From assembly GCF_035573695.1 (NCBI RefSeq), contig NZ_CP121694.1:2456501-2520500 (forward strand): 64,000 nt of DNA, given 5' to 3'. Below, piece after piece: positions 35,078 to 43,547 of the stretch (the first letter of the stretch is position 1; the number at the start of each line of letters is the position of its first letter). This stretch comes from Metallumcola ferriviriculae. GTDB taxonomy: Bacteria > Bacillota > JADQBR01. The position numbers and the translations under genes were made by a program. Below the pieces are notes generated by a model. It made no database searches, had not been told where the DNA came from, and saw nothing but the letters and a program-made list of their open reading frames with translations.

Positions 35078-36491
35078 TGACCTCACCTCGCTTTGGCACT
35101 GCCTTCCAGAAGTAATTGCTGACGCCGCCAACGCTGTAAAGACGCCGGAAAGTAAACTGCACCCGCTCACCAATTTTCACCTGCTGCTCGGGACAGTCAG
35201 TCACCTCCGCTAACATCCTGCCGCCGCCATCAAAGTCTACCACAGCAAAAATGCTTGGCGGCGCCGGAGACGCAGCCAGGTAGTCCGCCGTAAAGGTCAC
35301 TACCTTACCGTCCTTACCACGAAATGAATATTCCTCCATCTCATCCTTAGCCCGACAATGTACACAAACCCGTTGTTTCGGGAATTGGGCCGTGCCGCAG
35401 TTGGTACAGCGGCAGCCCTCGAAGCCAAGATTTTGCTGATTGTTTCGATAGAGCGCTGGCTGCGACGGCACCTGTGTTTCCGGCCGCCGTGGCGGCTCAG
35501 TATCTATCAGACCCCGCCATTTGAGATAGGCGGTATACTGCAGTTGGTCATCCTTTTGAGCCAACTGTTCTGCCAAAGTATGACGCGGGTCATATTTAGC
35601 GATATTGTCCGTTACTTTCATTGTGACAATATCACACCCCTCGCCAAAGGCCACAACTAAGATACGATCGCCGCTTTTTGCTTCACTTAAGCCCTTGGCC
35701 AGCATCATGGACGCAGCTGCAGCACCGGTGTGCCCAACCATTTCCAAAATACCGCTTACAAGCTGCTCCCTATCCAATCCCAGCATCTTAGCCACTGTCA
35801 GCTGCAGTTTAGGTGTCGGGGCATCGATAATCACCTTTTGAAAATCCCCGACACTAATGCTATGCTCAGTGGCAAACTGACCCAGTGCCGATACTACTAT
35901 TTTTGCATATTTGCTGCCGGAAAAGCGGTCCTCGGCAGTTTGTAAAAATTTATCCTCATTCCCCCGCCAGTAGCCCTGCAGTTCCTGATTGAAGCTTTCG
36001 CAGTGCTCAATTTCGGCGATTACATCTTTATCATCCAACAAAAACGCACAGCCGCCATCGCCAAGCACCTGTTCATAAGCACTCTGAGGCGCAGCCAGAC
36101 GGCAGTCCGCTGATGTAACCAATACCCTTTTACCACCCGCAGCCAAATCAAAACCAGTGATTAAAGCCGCTATGCCTGACCGAAGACTTCCGCCCATTTC
36201 AATAGTACGAACATCCTGCCGTAGCCCCAACGCGGCCGCCATGGTACCACCCGATCCCTTTTCCCGATACGGCGCCGTGGTGGTGGCAAAGAACAGCGCG
36301 TCAATATCTCTAGCATCATTACCGGGCAGACAATTCATGCCTGCGTTTACCGCCATGGAGACACTATCCTCATCGAAATTCGCTACCGCTCTTTCACCTC
36401 TACCCGTGGGCATCCCCCAGGCACCGCTGATGTTTTCCCTTTTCATCCGGAAATAAGGAACCCATGTTCCATATCCACTAATACCGGTCAT
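35070..36491 (-). CDS. HMG-CoA synthase-like protein fused to a C-terminal zinc-ribbon/OB-fold (DUF35) domain, no active-site cysteine
   Basis: This 473-residue fusion has thiolase-superfamily residues of HMG-CoA-synthase type over the first 310 (FFATTTAPYREKGSGGTMAAAL; EMVGHTGAAAASMMLAKGL). The C-terminal domain has a four-cysteine ribbon (CRCTNCG...RVCVHC) and an OB-fold (VVTFTADYLAASPAPPSIFA). The segment aligning with the catalytic NACYGGTAAL reads GSLRSGIAAL, and no Cys occurs from residue 55 to 129. It probably serves as a partner or non-condensing module for the coupled thiolase. The domain set resembles the BbsA/BbsB pairing of benzylsuccinate beta-oxidation. Confidence 0.85.
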   Translation of the reverse strand: MTGISGYGTWVPYFRMKRENISGAWGMPTGRGERAVANFDEDSVSMAVNAGMNCLPGNDARDIDALFFATTTAPYREKGSGGTMAAALGLRQDVRTIEMGGSLRSGIAALITGFDLAAGGKRVLVTSADCRLAAPQSAYEQVLGDGGCAFLLDDKDVIAEIEHCESFNQELQGYWRGNEDKFLQTAEDRFSGSKYAKIVVSALGQFATEHSISVGDFQKVIIDAPTPKLQLTVAKMLGLDREQLVSGILEMVGHTGAAAASMMLAKGLSEAKSGDRILVVAFGEGCDIVTMKVTDNIAKYDPRHTLAEQLAQKDDQLQYTAYLKWRGLIDTEPPRRPETQVPSQPALYRNNQQNLGFEGCRCTNCGTAQFPKQRVCVHCRAKDEMEEYSFRGKDGKVVTFTADYLAASPAPPSIFAVVDFDGGGRMLAEVTDCPEQQVKIGERVQFTFRRLYSVGGVSNYFWKAVPKRGEVNE

Positions 36492-36549
36492 TCCTACCTT
36501 CCCCCCCTTTTATTTAGTTCTGAAAGCTTATTTCTATTACTAATGCGAG

Positions 36550-36613
36550 TTATCCATACGTTATCCATACGTTATCCATATGTTATCCAAAGGTTATCCA
36601 CACGTTATTCACA
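36550..36613 (+). repeat. Array of six DnaA-box-like nonamers at exact 11-bp spacing
   Basis: Nonamers at 36550, 36561, 36572 (TTATCCATA, three times), 36583 (TTATCCAAA), 36594 (TTATCCACA, a consensus DnaA box) and 36605 (TTATTCACA, also within TTATNCACA). All run head-to-tail and share one helical face. Flanks are AT-rich. The array lies 59-122 nt upstream of the HMG-CoA-synthase-like start. Confidence 0.8.
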
Positions 36614-36677
36614 AACCATTTAGAATAAAGTTAATAAGTCAAAAATCAGAACAGCTTTGTTGAATCGACTGAATAAT

Positions 36678-36724
36678 GAATAACTTGACAAAAAGGTGCC
36701 TGACACCATTTTGTCAAGTTATTG
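36678..36724. repeat. 47-bp palindromic intergenic repeat, subfamily 1
   Basis: Core orientation GGTGCCTGACACC. It ends one base before the SDR stop codon. Confidence 0.92.
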
Positions 36725-36725
36725 C

Positions 36726-37538
36726 TTAAGCGTAGAAACCGCCGTCTACTTTTAGCACTTCACCGTTGACGTAATCGGAAAAGGGTGAGGCCAGGTAGAA
36801 GATGCCGGAGGCGGCCTCTTCGACGCTGCCGGGGCGGCGCTGAGGGACCATCTTCAGCATCATGGAACGTATCTGGTCTGGGATGCCGACTGCTTTGCCG
36901 TCTACGGTCTCGCCCTGTTCTTTAGGACGCGTGAGACGAGTATCCACGATACCGAAGGCTACGGCATTGCAGTTAATGTTAAATGCGCCCCATTCCTTAG
37001 CTACGGTCTTGGTAAGTCCGACTAGTCCAGCCTTGGCTGCTGAGTAATTGGCCTGACCCACGTTACCCATTAGGCCGGCAACTGAAGTGACATTGACTAT
37101 CTTGCGCTGGACTGTTTCCCCCCGGGCGATCTCTTCCCGGGCCTGGTCACGCATGTAGGGTGCTGCCGCTCTGATCAGACGAAAGGGTGCCAAAAGATGT
37201 ATATCCAACATGGCCTGAAACTGTTGGTCATCCATTTTGTGCACCATACCGTCCCAGGTATAACCGGCATTATTAACTAAAATATCCAGTCGGCCAAAAG
37301 AAGAAATGGCAGTCTCCACTAATTTGGCTGGAAAGTCCGGTTGGGTGATGTCGCCGGCCAATACCGCTGCCTCAGCGCCCGCCGCTTTTGCTGCAGCCGC
37401 TGCTTCGTTTGCTGGCTCTTGGTCCTTATCGGCAATTACTACCCTAGCCCCTTCCCGGGCAAACATTTCCGCCACCGCTCGGCCGATACCTCGTCCGGAC
37501 CCGGTGACTATTGCGACTTTATTATCTAAATATCCCAT
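36726..37538 (-). CDS. Short-chain dehydrogenase/reductase (3-hydroxyacyl-CoA dehydrogenase type)
   Basis: This 270-residue Rossmann enzyme has cofactor motif VTGSGRGIGRAVAEMFAREG, NNAGYTW and active site NVTSVAGLMGNVGQANYSAAKAGLVG (Ser, Tyr, Lys present). DKDQEP after beta-2 suggests NAD(H). The ATG at 37538 follows AAGGAGG. Next to two MaoC hydratase genes it most likely oxidises the 3-hydroxyacyl-CoA of a beta-oxidation sequence. It is the last gene of the operon from 38462. Confidence 0.9.
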   Translation of the reverse strand: MGYLDNKVAIVTGSGRGIGRAVAEMFAREGARVVIADKDQEPANEAAAAAKAAGAEAAVLAGDITQPDFPAKLVETAISSFGRLDILVNNAGYTWDGMVHKMDDQQFQAMLDIHLLAPFRLIRAAAPYMRDQAREEIARGETVQRKIVNVTSVAGLMGNVGQANYSAAKAGLVGLTKTVAKEWGAFNINCNAVAFGIVDTRLTRPKEQGETVDGKAVGIPDQIRSMMLKMVPQRRPGSVEEAASGIFYLASPFSDYVNGEVLKVDGGFYA

Positions 37539-37589
37539 CTGTATAACCTCCTTGAAACTCAATGTTACTTTCATTCATTACATATAGCG

Positions 37590-38000
37590 TTAATTCTGCA
37601 CCAACGCCTCGAAATAACCGCCGATCTTCACCTTACCCGCTTGGTCTGCCGCAGTGACCTCACATTTAAGGTATACGCCTGTTTCTCTTTGATCTACCCC
37701 TACTATTTTACTGCTGATGGTTATCACATCGCCGGGATAGGTCATACCCTTAAAACGGACGGATAATTTCTTTAAAGACTTTCTGGGCACCCAGCGGTTT
37801 ACAGCTTCTCCCACCATACCCATCACCAGCATTCCGTGAGCAATAACGCCGCCGGTACCGGCCTTTTTACCAATACTGTCATCGTAATGCAGGGGATTAA
37901 AATCTCCGGATGCACCGGCAAACCGGACCAATTGTTCCCGAGTAATGGGGGGTTTTTCTAACGGTGGAAAGGACTCCCCCGTTTTATATTCAATAGCCAT
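37590..38000 (-). CDS. MaoC-like (R)-hydratase, catalytic subunit
   Basis: This 136-residue hot-dog protein has the hydratase-2 motif FAGASGDFNPLHYDDSIGKKAG (Asp and His dyad) and GGVIAHGMLVMGM. It hydrates a 2-enoyl-CoA. The ATG at 38000 follows AGGAGG. It lies 12 nt after the stop of the second MaoC-type gene. In many bacteria such small proteins pair as a heterodimer. Confidence 0.88.
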   Translation of the reverse strand: MAIEYKTGESFPPLEKPPITREQLVRFAGASGDFNPLHYDDSIGKKAGTGGVIAHGMLVMGMVGEAVNRWVPRKSLKKLSVRFKGMTYPGDVITISSKIVGVDQRETGVYLKCEVTAADQAGKVKIGGYFEALVQN

Positions 38001-38012
38001 ACCTGTCACCTC

Positions 38013-38462
38013 CTAAAAACGTTCGATAATTTTGGTCCGGCTGACCATCACCGGTTGGTCGTGCTGATTATGATACATAGTTTCCAATTGGATAATATTC
38101 ATGCCGCCGGACGATCCCTTTTTCGTACGAATATCCACCACCTGACAGCTGCCGGTGATTTCGTCCCCCGGATAAACATCTCCCAAATACTCGTATTCCT
38201 GCTCACCGTGCAGTATCATTACCGGATTAATCTCCAATTGCTCACATTGGGTCATAAAATCCGGTCCGGACCACATATCCGCTACCTGCATAAAGGTGGG
38301 CGGTATGGTGGTATCTTGAAATCCCGCCTCTTCGGCCGCCTGCACATTGGTATATATGGGGGAATCATCACCTACGGCCCTGATAAACTCCCGAATTTTC
38401 CCCCGCTCTATGGTCATAGTGAATTCGGGGAACTTAAAGCCCTTTTTCTCCTGTAAACCCAT
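38013..38462 (-). CDS. MaoC-like N-terminal hot-dog protein (hydratase partner)
   Basis: This 149-residue protein resembles the FAS1_DH/MaoC_dehydrat_N family: MTIERGKIREFIRAVGDDSPIY, IPPTFMQVADMW, HGEQEYEYLGDVYPGDEITG. It lacks the catalytic D-x-N-P-x-H motif of its neighbour, so it probably forms the non-catalytic half of a heterodimeric hydratase. The ATG at 38462 gives better spacing from GAGGAGG than the ATG at 38468. It is the first gene behind the sigma-54-like promoter at 38571-38586. Confidence 0.82.
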   Translation of the reverse strand: MGLQEKKGFKFPEFTMTIERGKIREFIRAVGDDSPIYTNVQAAEEAGFQDTTIPPTFMQVADMWSGPDFMTQCEQLEINPVMILHGEQEYEYLGDVYPGDEITGSCQVVDIRTKKGSSGGMNIIQLETMYHNQHDQPVMVSRTKIIERF

Positions 38463-38570
38463 CGTCATTCCTCCTCTGTCTATTGGTTCGTAACCAAGGC
38501 CCCTTATTTCGCTTTCGGCCCGAAATACGTTTCACCTCCGGCTTTATATTTCTTATACTTACGCCTATAG

Positions 38571-38586
38571 TGCAAATACGATGCCA
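38571..38586 (-). promoter_or_regulatory. Sigma-54 promoter of the MaoC/SDR operon
   Basis: Minus-strand TGGCAT-CGTAT-TTGCA, one mismatch from consensus, with 10 nt between GG and GC. A sigma-54 activator gene is encoded directly upstream. Confidence 0.78.
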
Positions 38587-38619
38587 ACAATCGCACACCC
38601 ACTGTAGCGGCAGATAAAT

Positions 38620-38656
38620 TTAAAGGGCTGTACGGTATCCCGCACAGCCCCTTCTA
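38620..38656 (-). terminator. Terminator of the CBS-type activator gene
   Basis: Hairpin GGGCTGT-CGG/CCCG-ACAGCCC followed by a weak T-rich stretch on the minus strand. Confidence 0.6.
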
Positions 38657-38734
38657 TTTAATGTCTGTCTCCTGTACAACTGCCAAAAGAAAAGCCCCAG
38701 CGAAATGCCGCGGCCCTTCGTACCTAACTAAATA

Positions 38735-40168
38735 TCAGCAGCTAATATCAAACTTTCTTATTTTCTCATAGAGCGTGGAGCGGCTCATGCCTAACAGCTT
38801 AGCAGCACGAGATTTATTGCCCTCAGCATTTTCCAGCGCTTCGATGATTATCTCCCGTTCCTTACGCTCCACCACCGCCATCATATTGACCACAGCACCG
38901 GGGCCCCGATTTGGCACAGACTGCAATTTGTCAGGCAGGTCTGTTTGCGTTATTTTACCAGACTCAGCAAAAATCATCGCCCGCTCCATAATATTTCTCA
39001 GCTCACGAATATTACCCGGCAAACGATAGCCCATCAGAATCCCCAGAGCATCGTCGCTAATGCCTGTCACCCCTGTATTGAGTGTTTGATTCAATTCCTT
39101 GATAAAATAGTCAATTAGGCTGGGAATATCCTCCCGCCGGTCCCTTAACGGGGGCATGGTAAAGTTAACCACATTGAGGCGGTAAAACAAGTCCTCCCGA
39201 AATTTTTTCTGAGCCACCAGAGTTTCTAACGGCTGGTTCGTAGCGGCAATTACCCGCACATCTACAAAGACCTTTTCCGTGCCGCCCACCCGGTAAAATT
39301 CTTTCTCCTGCAGCACCCTCAGTATCTTTGACTGCAGTGAGGGCGACATATCGCCGATTTCATCCAAGAAGAGCGTGCCGCCGTGAGCCATGTCCAGCTT
39401 ACCGAACTTACCCTTTTTACTGGCACCGGTAAATGCACCCTCATCATAGCCAAAAAACTCAGATTCCAACAAATGCTCCGGTATTGCGGCGCAATTGACC
39501 GTAATAAAAGGTCCGCCAGCCCTTTGGCTGGCCTTATGCAGGGCATGGGCAAACCACTCCTTGCCAGTACCGCTTTCCCCCTGAATCAAGATAGTAGAAC
39601 TCTGACGCGCTGCCTTTTGGGCCATGGTTACCATCCGAGAAACCGAAGGTGTGCTGTCCAATAATTCTCGAAACGAGTACTTAGAATGCTGCTTCAATTT
39701 CACCCGGCGAAGTTCTTCCTGAGTCGCCTCTAAAGCCGCCTCTAAGCGTTTCTTAAGCTTAAAAGACTCGCCCATTAAGTACTGGATTAAACCTTCCTTC
39801 GTTACCACACCGGAAAGATATTCCCCACTCTTATCTGTAACAATGACCGTGCTGATTTTCCCGAAGTTAGTGTTACGCTTGGTGCCTAAAAATTCACCGA
39901 AGAGCTTCTCCACATCGTAAAACTCATCCTCAGGCACCGTCACCACCTGACGATAAAAATGCGGCTTAATTTCCGTATCCAGCGGCTTTCTTTCCCTTAC
40001 CAAGTTAAGCAGCATGGAACGAGTAAAAATCCCCAGCAAACGTCCCCCGGCATCAGTTACCGGCAGAATATTTAAGCGGCATTTGCTCATCGCTTTAATA
40101 GCTGTATCCAGAGTGCTGTCTGGGTGTATAGTGGCCTGGAACGGTTCCATAATATCCTTGGGTTTCAT
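38735..40168 (-). CDS. Sigma-54-dependent activator with N-terminal CBS pair
   Basis: This 477-residue enhancer-binding protein has two CBS motifs in the first 135 residues (DIMEPFQATIHPDSTLDTAI; VIVTDKSGEYLSGVVTKEGL). A short coiled linker, the AAA+ domain with GESGTGKE, GAFTGA and GGTLFLDEIGDM, and a Fis helix-turn-helix (NKSRAAKLLGMSRSTLYEKI) follow. CBS pairs usually bind adenine nucleotides or CoA-type ligands, so energy or acyl-CoA status could be the signal. AAGGAGG precedes the ATG. The gene lies directly upstream of the sigma-54 promoter at 38.58 kb, its likely target. Confidence 0.92.
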   Translation of the reverse strand: MKPKDIMEPFQATIHPDSTLDTAIKAMSKCRLNILPVTDAGGRLLGIFTRSMLLNLVRERKPLDTEIKPHFYRQVVTVPEDEFYDVEKLFGEFLGTKRNTNFGKISTVIVTDKSGEYLSGVVTKEGLIQYLMGESFKLKKRLEAALEATQEELRRVKLKQHSKYSFRELLDSTPSVSRMVTMAQKAARQSSTILIQGESGTGKEWFAHALHKASQRAGGPFITVNCAAIPEHLLESEFFGYDEGAFTGASKKGKFGKLDMAHGGTLFLDEIGDMSPSLQSKILRVLQEKEFYRVGGTEKVFVDVRVIAATNQPLETLVAQKKFREDLFYRLNVVNFTMPPLRDRREDIPSLIDYFIKELNQTLNTGVTGISDDALGILMGYRLPGNIRELRNIMERAMIFAESGKITQTDLPDKLQSVPNRGPGAVVNMMAVVERKEREIIIEALENAEGNKSRAAKLLGMSRSTLYEKIRKFDISC

Positions 40169-40254
40169 AGCACACCTCCTTCGTTGAGAATATTCAGTAT
40201 AATATTTGTATTCTCCTTTTCCAAGATTTTTCCTGCCTGAAAATCGGACAATTG

Positions 40255-41370
40255 TCAGGAATTGGTGTTATTTTCGCCCCAGCCCGGCGGCAGCGTATCC
40301 TCGGTCTCCGGTGCACCGGGAAATTTGATCGGATTGGCCGTTACTTTTACCTGCCCAGCCTTCGGGTGAGGCATATTCTTGAGCAGACCCCGATGGGCCA
40401 CCTGGGGATGCGCGGCCACCTCGTTAATATCAAGCACCGGTTCACAACAGACATCCTGACCAGCGAACACTTCTGACCATTCTGCACGAGTCCTGCCGAC
40501 AAAAATGGCTGCCACCTCAGCCCTGGCGGAAGGATCAGCATCAAACTGCCGCGGTATCAAATCCTCCCGGCCCACAGTCCCGCAAAATACCCGCCAAAAT
40601 TTCTCTTCCAAAGCACCCAAGCTCATATATTTATCATCCTTGGTCTTATAGACATTGTAGCAGGGCATACCACCGTTAAGCATGGAGGCACCCCGAGCCA
40701 GCGTCGGGTCGCCGGCAGCATGCTGCATCATCAGCATCGCCATCCAGGACACCACCCCATCCATCATGGAAATATCTATGTAACGTCCTTCACCGGTATT
40801 AAGCTTTTCCACATATGCCGCCAATATCCCCACCGCCGCCATCAGACCGCCGCCGCCTATATCCGCCACCTGCACCGCCGGCACCACCGGCGGGCCGTCC
40901 TGGTGACCGCTTAGTCCCAGCGCCCCGGCGATGGCATTATAATTAATGTCATGCCCGGCCCGTTCCCGATAGGGCCCGTCCTGGCCATAACCGCTAATGG
41001 CGCACATTATTATGCCCGAGTTAACCTCCTTAAGCTTATCGTAGCCAAGACCCAATTTATCCATCACCCCAGGCCGAAAGCCCTCCAGCACCACGTCATA
41101 TTGTCGCACCAGCTCGAGAAACTTGCTCTTCCCGGCGTCACTTTTTAAATCAAGCTTGATGCTTTCTTTATTTCGGTTTAATCCCCAAAACAGCGCACTG
41201 TCCTTCGTCCCCGGAAAGTGCGGCTTCATCCAGCGCATATAATCCCCCTGCACCGTATCCTCCACCTTCAGCACCTCAGCACCCATATCAGCTAACAACT
41301 GCGTCGCATACGGCCCCGGCAGCAGCCGCGTCAGATCCAAAATACGCAAACCCTTCAACACTTGATACAA
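40255..41370 (-). CDS. CaiB/BaiF family III CoA-transferase
   Basis: This 371-residue enzyme moves CoA between carboxylic acids. Family features include LKGLRILDLTRLLPGPYATQLLADMGAEVLKVED at the N-terminus, the catalytic Asp region AGHDINYNAIAGALG and the C-terminal FPGAPETEDTLPPGWGENN. The start is a TTG at 41370, 8 nt after GGAGG. It may activate the substrate of the adjacent beta-oxidation genes, using a pathway product acyl-CoA as donor. It appears monocistronic. Confidence 0.92.
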   Translation of the reverse strand: MYQVLKGLRILDLTRLLPGPYATQLLADMGAEVLKVEDTVQGDYMRWMKPHFPGTKDSALFWGLNRNKESIKLDLKSDAGKSKFLELVRQYDVVLEGFRPGVMDKLGLGYDKLKEVNSGIIMCAISGYGQDGPYRERAGHDINYNAIAGALGLSGHQDGPPVVPAVQVADIGGGGLMAAVGILAAYVEKLNTGEGRYIDISMMDGVVSWMAMLMMQHAAGDPTLARGASMLNGGMPCYNVYKTKDDKYMSLGALEEKFWRVFCGTVGREDLIPRQFDADPSARAEVAAIFVGRTRAEWSEVFAGQDVCCEPVLDINEVAAHPQVAHRGLLKNMPHPKAGQVKVTANPIKFPGAPETEDTLPPGWGENNTNS

Positions 41371-41439
41371 CTACGCCACCTCCAAATTTAGAAAAGTCAC
41401 ACAATTACTTATTTCTGCGCACCGCCGCTCTTTCCCTTT

Positions 41440-41470
41440 TGGTGTCAGGCACCTTTTTGTCAAGTTATTG
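41440..41470. repeat. Half copy of the 47-bp intergenic repeat
   Basis: Core GGTGTCAGGCACC plus the right arm only. The left arm is missing. Confidence 0.85.
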
Positions 41471-41471
41471 C

Positions 41472-41598
41472 AGCCAACTCTTGCGACCAACTCTTCCAGC
41501 CACTATTCCAGCGAACTATTCAGGCTAACTTTTCCAGCCACTACTCAAGCCACTATTCAAGCGAACTTCAAATCAACTATTCAAGTCAACTATTTTTA
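41472..41598. repeat. Degenerate 12-13 bp tandem repeat
   Basis: About ten imperfect units of the form CCAACTATTCAAG or CCACTATTCCAG, running directly on from the half palindrome. The unit length varies between 11 and 13 and no frame is kept, so it is not coding. Confidence 0.75.
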
Positions 41599-41802
41599 TT
41601 ATAGCGAGTTTTCATTAACTGACGCTCGCACCAAATCAAAATTTTAGTGTACGCCCGGTCACACACCGTCCGACAAACCGACGACCAATTACCAACTACC
41701 TTTTTCGTTTAACAGCTAAGGACAAGACTGAGCATCCACTCACTTACTCCTTTACCCCTTTAAAGCATGAAATTTATCCTTTTGGCTGTGTTTAGATCTT
41801 TC

Positions 41803-41826
41803 AGGTGCATTATTTGCATTTATAAT
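41803..41826 (+). promoter_or_regulatory. Possible promoter of the plus-strand acyl-CoA synthetase
   Basis: AGGTGC-ATTAT-TTGCA (41803-41818) fits the sigma-54 GG-N10-GC geometry, with changes in the -24 box. A TATAAT at 41821-41826 could be a sigma-A -10 box, but no -35 box is 17 nt upstream. Confidence 0.4.
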
Positions 41827-41854
41827 AGAAAAGTTTATTAGGAGGAATGTCTTT

Positions 41855-43477
41855 ATGATGAAATTTGATCTTACCCTACGCGTTTTGCTGGAAAGAGCCA
41901 ACCAACTGTTCCCCAAGAAGGAGATTATTACCCGGGACTATTCTGGAACATTTCGGTATACCTACGCCGATTTCTACAAAAGGGTAAACCGCCTGGCCAA
42001 TACCCTTAAAGAATTAGGCGTAAAGCCTGGCGACCGGGTAGGCACCCTGGCTTGGAATCATCACCGGCATCTGGAGCTTTATTTCGGCGTTCCCTGCAGC
42101 GGTGCAGTGCTGCACACCTTGAATCTGCGTCTCTCACCGGATCAGCTGGCCTATGTCATCAACCACGGCGAGGATAAAGTAATCTTTGTAGACAAGGACC
42201 TTGTTCCCTTAGCTGAAGCAGTAAAAGAGAAGCTCACCACTGTGAAACATTTTGTGGTAATGTCAGACACCGAAGAACTGCCTGCAAGCCACTTATCACC
42301 TGCTGCTTCTTATGAGGCGCTGCTTTCTAAAGCCAGCGACCAGTATGATTTCCCTGACATAGATGAATGGTCCACTGCTGCCATGTGCTACACCACTGCC
42401 ACCACCGGCAACCCCAAAGGCGTCGAATACACCCACCGCGGGCTGGTTCTGCACAGCTATACCGCGGCTCTACCCGATGCCTTAAATATCTCTGAAAGTG
42501 ACAGGATTATGCCCTTCGTACCCATGTTTCACGCTAATGCGTGGGGCCTGCCTTTTGTCTGCACCTTTCTGGGCACCACCCAGGTATTTCCCGGACCACG
42601 GCCGACACCCGAAGACATTTGTGCAGTAATTGACGAACATAAGGTTACCCTAGCTGCCGGGGTACCCACCATCTGGATGGGCACTTTAAATGTCTGGGAG
42701 ACAGGCCGCTATGACCATACTAGTCTCAGGGCCTTAATCTGTGGCGGCTCAGCCGTACCTAGAGCCCTGCACAAGGCATATCTGGATAAGCTAGGCCTTC
42801 CCATCATCCATGCCTACGGCATGACCGAGACCACCCCGGTAGTGTTAGTGTGTAATCCCAAAAGCTATATGCAGGATATGAATGAAGATGATAAGTTAGA
42901 CCTGGCGTCCAAACAGGGGATTTTGGTACCGGGTTTGGAAATGAAAGTAGTAAATGAAGATGGCAATGAGGTCCCCTGGGACGGGCGCAGCATGGGGGAA
43001 CTCTTGGTACGCGGGCCTTGGATTGCCAAAGAATACTATAAAGAACCGGAAAGAAGCAAACCCGCTTTCGCGGACGGTTGGCTCCATACCGGCGATATCG
43101 TTAATGTTGACCCGGAAGGATACTGCTTTATCGTAGATCGAGCCAAAGATTTGATTAAAAGCGGCGGTGAATGGATCTCCTCCATTGACCTTGAAAATAC
43201 CATCATGGCCCATCCGGCTGTACTAGAGGCAGCAGTTATCGCCATGCCGCATGATAAATGGGTAGAACGCCCTCTGGCCTGTGTTGTGCTAAAGGAGGAC
43301 CACCGCGGCAGTACTACCGCCGATGAGATTATCCATTTTCTCACTGACCAGGTGCCGAAGATCTGGCTCCCGGATAGGGTTGAATTTATTGAGGAAATTC
43401 CCAAGACCAGCGTCGGGAAGTTTGATAAGAAGGAATTAAGACAAATATATGCCGATGTAGCAGCCGTTGAGGCATAA
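41855..43477 (+). CDS. AMP-forming long-chain-type acyl-CoA synthetase
   Basis: This 540-residue ANL enzyme has the P-loop MCYTTATTGNPKGVEYTHRG (the usual TSGTTG is TTATTG), AYGMTETTPVV, the hinge GWLHTGDIVNVDPEGY and the C-terminal lysine in TSVGKFDKKELRQI. GGAGG precedes the ATG. It resembles medium/long-chain fatty acyl or aryl CoA ligases of the FadD3-like group. It is divergent from the CaiB gene and separated from it by a repeat-rich spacer. It probably supplies an acyl-CoA to the beta-oxidation module. Confidence 0.92.
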   Translation: MMKFDLTLRVLLERANQLFPKKEIITRDYSGTFRYTYADFYKRVNRLANTLKELGVKPGDRVGTLAWNHHRHLELYFGVPCSGAVLHTLNLRLSPDQLAYVINHGEDKVIFVDKDLVPLAEAVKEKLTTVKHFVVMSDTEELPASHLSPAASYEALLSKASDQYDFPDIDEWSTAAMCYTTATTGNPKGVEYTHRGLVLHSYTAALPDALNISESDRIMPFVPMFHANAWGLPFVCTFLGTTQVFPGPRPTPEDICAVIDEHKVTLAAGVPTIWMGTLNVWETGRYDHTSLRALICGGSAVPRALHKAYLDKLGLPIIHAYGMTETTPVVLVCNPKSYMQDMNEDDKLDLASKQGILVPGLEMKVVNEDGNEVPWDGRSMGELLVRGPWIAKEYYKEPERSKPAFADGWLHTGDIVNVDPEGYCFIVDRAKDLIKSGGEWISSIDLENTIMAHPAVLEAAVIAMPHDKWVERPLACVVLKEDHRGSTTADEIIHFLTDQVPKIWLPDRVEFIEEIPKTSVGKFDKKELRQIYADVAAVEA

Positions 43478-43547
43478 AAATACACGCCATGTTTCACGTC
43501 ACGGCGCCAACTTTATGAGAAAGTAAATTTCCTCCATTGACATAGTT

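Noticed and set aside
36550-36613. Plasmid iterons or a replication origin with initiator
   Set aside because: No rep or dnaA gene is nearby and the unit is a DnaA nonamer rather than a 17-22 bp iteron. It is reported as a DnaA-box-like array only.
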